NCBI GenBank assembly: GCA_020854055.1
Contig: JADZGD010000014.1
Span: forward strand, 1 to 46,132
Source of the DNA: Bryobacterales bacterium
Lineage (GTDB): Bacteria > Acidobacteriota > Terriglobia > Bryobacterales > Bryobacteraceae
Direction: 5' to 3'
Length of the DNA stretch: 46,132 bases
Made by a program: the position numbers and the translations under genes. The first letter of the stretch is position 1, and each line of letters begins with the position of its first letter. The notes beneath the pieces were generated by a model that worked only from the letters and a program-made list of their open reading frames with translations, did not search any database and was not told the origin of the DNA. Below are positions 43,777 through 46,132 of the stretch, piece after piece.

Positions 43777-45406
43777 TATGTCCGTTCCTGGCGTTCGCCA
43801 GGTGGGCGATCTGAGCCTCAAACGGGATCGAATTGTCTCTCTCGATCTTCTCCCGGTAGCAGGGACCGGCGTTGTAGGCGCAGAAGGGGTAAAGTTTGCC
43901 GTCCGGGGCGCCATAATGAATCACACAGCGCTTCACACGCTCGATGTCATAGTTGTAGGGGTCCATGAAGTGCATGCCGGCGAGCATCAGCGTTTTGTAG
44001 GTAAAGCCATTCTTTTCCATCTGGCCGCGGCCGTAGTCTTTGTCGAGCATCCCTTGCAGGGTTTGCAGGAATTTGTTGAAGGTCAGGCCTTCGGGCGCGC
44101 GCTCCTCGTTGAAGTGCTTGCGCAGCGAGTTCCAGGCCGAAATCCTGGAGAAGAACTTCAACCGCGCCTTCTCCGTCTTGCGGGCGAGCAGATCGATCTC
44201 CTGAAGCATTGCGCCCATGTCGATAAATTGGGTTACCGGCGTCGCCCGTTTGTGTTGGTCGACGAACATGTAAGTGCCGAGCGAACAGTGCGGATGGCAG
44301 CTTAAGGTGGGGATCTCTTCACCGCGCAGGGCGCCAATAAACCTGGAAAATGGCGTCACACAAGAAAGCGGGAACCAGTCCTGGTGCGGGTGGCACATGC
44401 CGGTCTGGTCGTAAACGGAATGGGCAAAGTCGGACAGGGTGAAGCGTTTGCTTTCCAACTCCCTGCGGGCGATACGCCCGGTGAAGGCCACCGGTTGAAA
44501 ACTGATGCCGCTTACACAATCGATGTTGTCCAACGCACAGCGGACGATGTCGCCGATCTGGTGGTCGTTTACCCCCTTCACGATAGTGGGCACAAAGATG
44601 ATCTTCAGGCCGGCCTTGCGGACGTTTTCGATGCAACGCAGTTTCTTTTCCCACAGCGGTTCACCCCGGGTGCGGCGGTAAACGTCGTCGCTGACGCCAT
44701 CAAACTGAAGGTAGAGGCTGTGAAGGCCGGCATCTTTGCACTGGTGGGCGAACTCTTCGCTGGTGAACTTGATGCCGTTGGTGGCAATTTGCACGTGGGA
44801 GAAGCCGATTTCCTTCGCCAGGCGAATCGCATCCAGGAAGCGGGGATAGATTGTTGGCTCGCCGCCGGAAAATTGGATGATACGGCCGGCTACCGGCCTC
44901 TGTGACCGGATCGCGAGCAGCATCCGGCGGACGGCTTCCAAATCAGGCTCGTAGAGGTAGCCGGCGGCATTCGCATTGGCAAAGCAGACCGGGCAGGTCA
45001 GATTACAGCGATTGGTGAGGTCGAGGTTTGCCAATCCCGTGTGGCTGGTGTGCAGCGAGCAGAGGCCGCACTCTTCCGGGCAGCGTTTGGCGTCGGGAAC
45101 GGCCGGATTGGCCAGACCCCGATTATCGCCGAACGTCCATTCCTCCATCTTCAGGTAGAGTGTTGCGTCGGAATAGATGGTGTCCTTGAAGAAGCCATGG
45201 TCGAGGCAGGTTTTCTCCATGACGACGCGGCCGTTGTCTTCGCGGAGCAGCGCTGGGATGATCCGGAGGCATTCCGGGCAAAGCGATTCGGTTGTTTTGG
45301 GTAAACCTCGTGGAACTCGTTCGATCCGGCCGCCGGTGTACGTAGTCTCCGGCTGGATGATGTTGAAGTCGATCGCCTTTTCTTCCGCAAATGCCTGGGT
45401 GTTCAT
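43757..45406 (-). CDS. Radical SAM protein of the tetraether/membrane-spanning lipid synthase (Tes/Mss) family
   Basis: A 549-residue protein. The N-terminal domain has Cys pairs C43-C46 with C67 and H70 (CPEC ... CLDH), and C109, C113, C116 (CPEECGLC). The radical SAM cluster motif is NRCNLTCPVCFANA (C134, C138, C141), followed by IIQFSGGEPTIYPRF (SAM-binding GGE) and VPTIVKGVNDHQIGDIV. Further Cys occur in LSCHPHCSLGTYMF, and the C-terminal part has MHFMDPYNYDIERVKRCVIH with PFCAYNAGPCYREKI. This order agrees with the MJ0619/Tes family that couples lipid tails in archaea, and with bacterial homologues proposed to make membrane-spanning diabolic acids in Acidobacteria. The tail HNGCGGC is unusual. 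Function is inferred by family only. Confidence 0.8.
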   Translation of the reverse strand: MNTQAFAEEKAIDFNIIQPETTYTGGRIERVPRGLPKTTESLCPECLRIIPALLREDNGRVVMEKTCLDHGFFKDTIYSDATLYLKMEEWTFGDNRGLANPAVPDAKRCPEECGLCSLHTSHTGLANLDLTNRCNLTCPVCFANANAAGYLYEPDLEAVRRMLLAIRSQRPVAGRIIQFSGGEPTIYPRFLDAIRLAKEIGFSHVQIATNGIKFTSEEFAHQCKDAGLHSLYLQFDGVSDDVYRRTRGEPLWEKKLRCIENVRKAGLKIIFVPTIVKGVNDHQIGDIVRCALDNIDCVSGISFQPVAFTGRIARRELESKRFTLSDFAHSVYDQTGMCHPHQDWFPLSCVTPFSRFIGALRGEEIPTLSCHPHCSLGTYMFVDQHKRATPVTQFIDMGAMLQEIDLLARKTEKARLKFFSRISAWNSLRKHFNEERAPEGLTFNKFLQTLQGMLDKDYGRGQMEKNGFTYKTLMLAGMHFMDPYNYDIERVKRCVIHYGAPDGKLYPFCAYNAGPCYREKIERDNSIPFEAQIAHLANARNGHNGCGGC

Positions 45407-45617
45407 GAGCCCTGTCTCCTCAAATCCGCTCTCGATTCCAGCAGGGTCCGACCCAGGCGACCTGCCACTTTCCGTTTGCAGCCAGTATAGTCAACAGTTT
45501 GCGAGGCTACTAGAGATCAGTGCCGAACGGTGAGATTAGACAGTCAATCGGGGAATATAAGATCTGAATGGCTTTATCCTAGCAAGGTGGCCGGCTGTAT
45601 GGGAATAATGGAGGCAA

Positions 45618-46132
45618 ATGAGACGAATCCTGCCGTTTCTTTCGGGTGTTACGCTACTGACCGGCTCCCTGCTCTGTGCGCAGCGGCCGCGGTCGCCGGA
45701 GGTTCATCCGGACCTTCGCGTCACGTTTCGATTCGTCGCCCCACGCGCTACGGCGGTGGCACTGGATCTGACGGGCGAGCCGCGTACGGCGCTTCAGCGG
45801 GACGACCGAGGGGTGTGGTGGGTGACCGTGGGGCCTCTCGATCCGGATCTTTACAGCTACCACTTCCTCGTCGACGGCGCCGCGGTGATGGATCCGCTGA
45901 ATTGGAGAATTGTCCCGAATCTTCTGAACAATGCCAGCCTCGTGGAAGTAAAGGGCCCCGAGCCACAGGACTGGAACGTTCAGGCCGTGACGCATGGCGT
46001 GGTGCACCGGCACGAGTACCATTCCACCGTGGTGGGGGACGATCGCGACTTTTACGTCTACACCCCACCGGACTATGACCCGGCCGCAAAACGGCGCTAC
46101 CCGGTACTCTACCTGCTTCATGGGTATAGCGA
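45618..46132 (+). CDS. Secreted esterase with N-terminal E-set/CBM48-like domain, 3' end cut by window
   Basis: The first 171 residues of a gene running off the right edge. A signal peptide (RRILPFLSGVTLLTGSLLCA) is followed by an immunoglobulin-like carbohydrate-binding/E-set domain (VTFRFVAPRATAVALDLTGE, GVWWVTVGPLDPDLYSYHFL, VDGAAVMDPLN), then the opening of an alpha/beta hydrolase of the enterochelin esterase/D type (HRHEYHSTVVGDDRDFYVYT, RRYPVLYLLHGYS with the oxyanion-type HG). Such proteins are often feruloyl or acetyl xylan esterases. The catalytic Ser lies beyond the window. The ATG at 45618 is preceded by GGAGG, only three bases away. Confidence 0.85.
   Translation, partial: MRRILPFLSGVTLLTGSLLCAQRPRSPEVHPDLRVTFRFVAPRATAVALDLTGEPRTALQRDDRGVWWVTVGPLDPDLYSYHFLVDGAAVMDPLNWRIVPNLLNNASLVEVKGPEPQDWNVQAVTHGVVHRHEYHSTVVGDDRDFYVYTPPDYDPAAKRRYPVLYLLHGYS

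Overview
The window looks like a chromosomal segment of a high-GC member of the Acidobacteriota, most likely close to Solibacter/Bryobacter (inference from gene content; no ribosomal RNA is present). Pointers are a secreted protein of the VWFA-related Acidobacterial family, a Tat-exported Gfo/Idh/MocA oxidoreductase, a small AT-hook protein of a type I associate with this phylum, and a radical SAM protein of the tetraether/membrane-spanning lipid synthase family. I found no rRNA, tRNA, CRISPR array, insertion sequence or prophage.

Positions 1-10400 form a stress-resistance block. A partial methyltransferase is followed by two divergent transcription units that both appear to answer fluoride. 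Leftwards lies enolase, whose enzyme class is the classical fluoride target, behind a candidate variant fluoride riboswitch that overlaps an intrinsic terminator. Rightwards a well-formed fluoride riboswitch overlaps a hairpin that would mask the ribosome binding site and start codon of a decayed dynamin-like GTPase gene; it is followed by the fluoride channel gene crcB and two DUF190 genes, one with two DUF190 domains. Convergent to these is a four-gene heavy-metal RND efflux operon (small Cys-rich secreted protein, CzcC, CzcB, CzcA).

Positions 10400-19500 hold a sodium/solute symporter overlapping an APC amino-acid permease, an AT-hook mini-protein preceded by two copies of an 18-bp dyad, a serine hydrolase/NamZ (exo-muramidase) fusion with pterin carbinolamine dehydratase upstream, an SDR, AmrB, and an arsenate-reductase-like phosphatase. 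Positions 19500-24900 are a compact leftward run: BON-LysM protein, pyrR, pyrB, moeA, moaC, mogA and a VWFA protein, mixing pyrimidine and molybdenum cofactor genes.

Positions 25000-31600 run rightwards: ttcA, a DUF47 protein, a CarD regulator with its own sigma70-type promoter, then a translationally coupled pair, a zinc-finger/low-complexity/single-TM/jelly-roll protein and a TPR protein. Positions 31600-37900 run leftwards: gdhA, mutS, anmK (sharing one base with mutS) and an exported oxidoreductase. The right end carries a ribbon-helix-helix protein overlapping hemB, an MFS transporter, an SDR, an MtaA-like methyltransferase without a visible corrinoid partner, a secreted unknown, a DUF4252 protein, the Tes/Mss-like radical SAM protein and the start of a secreted esterase.

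The strongest candidates for something new are the paired fluoride-responsive units with two different expression platforms, and the lipid-synthase-like radical SAM protein with its Cys-rich tail.
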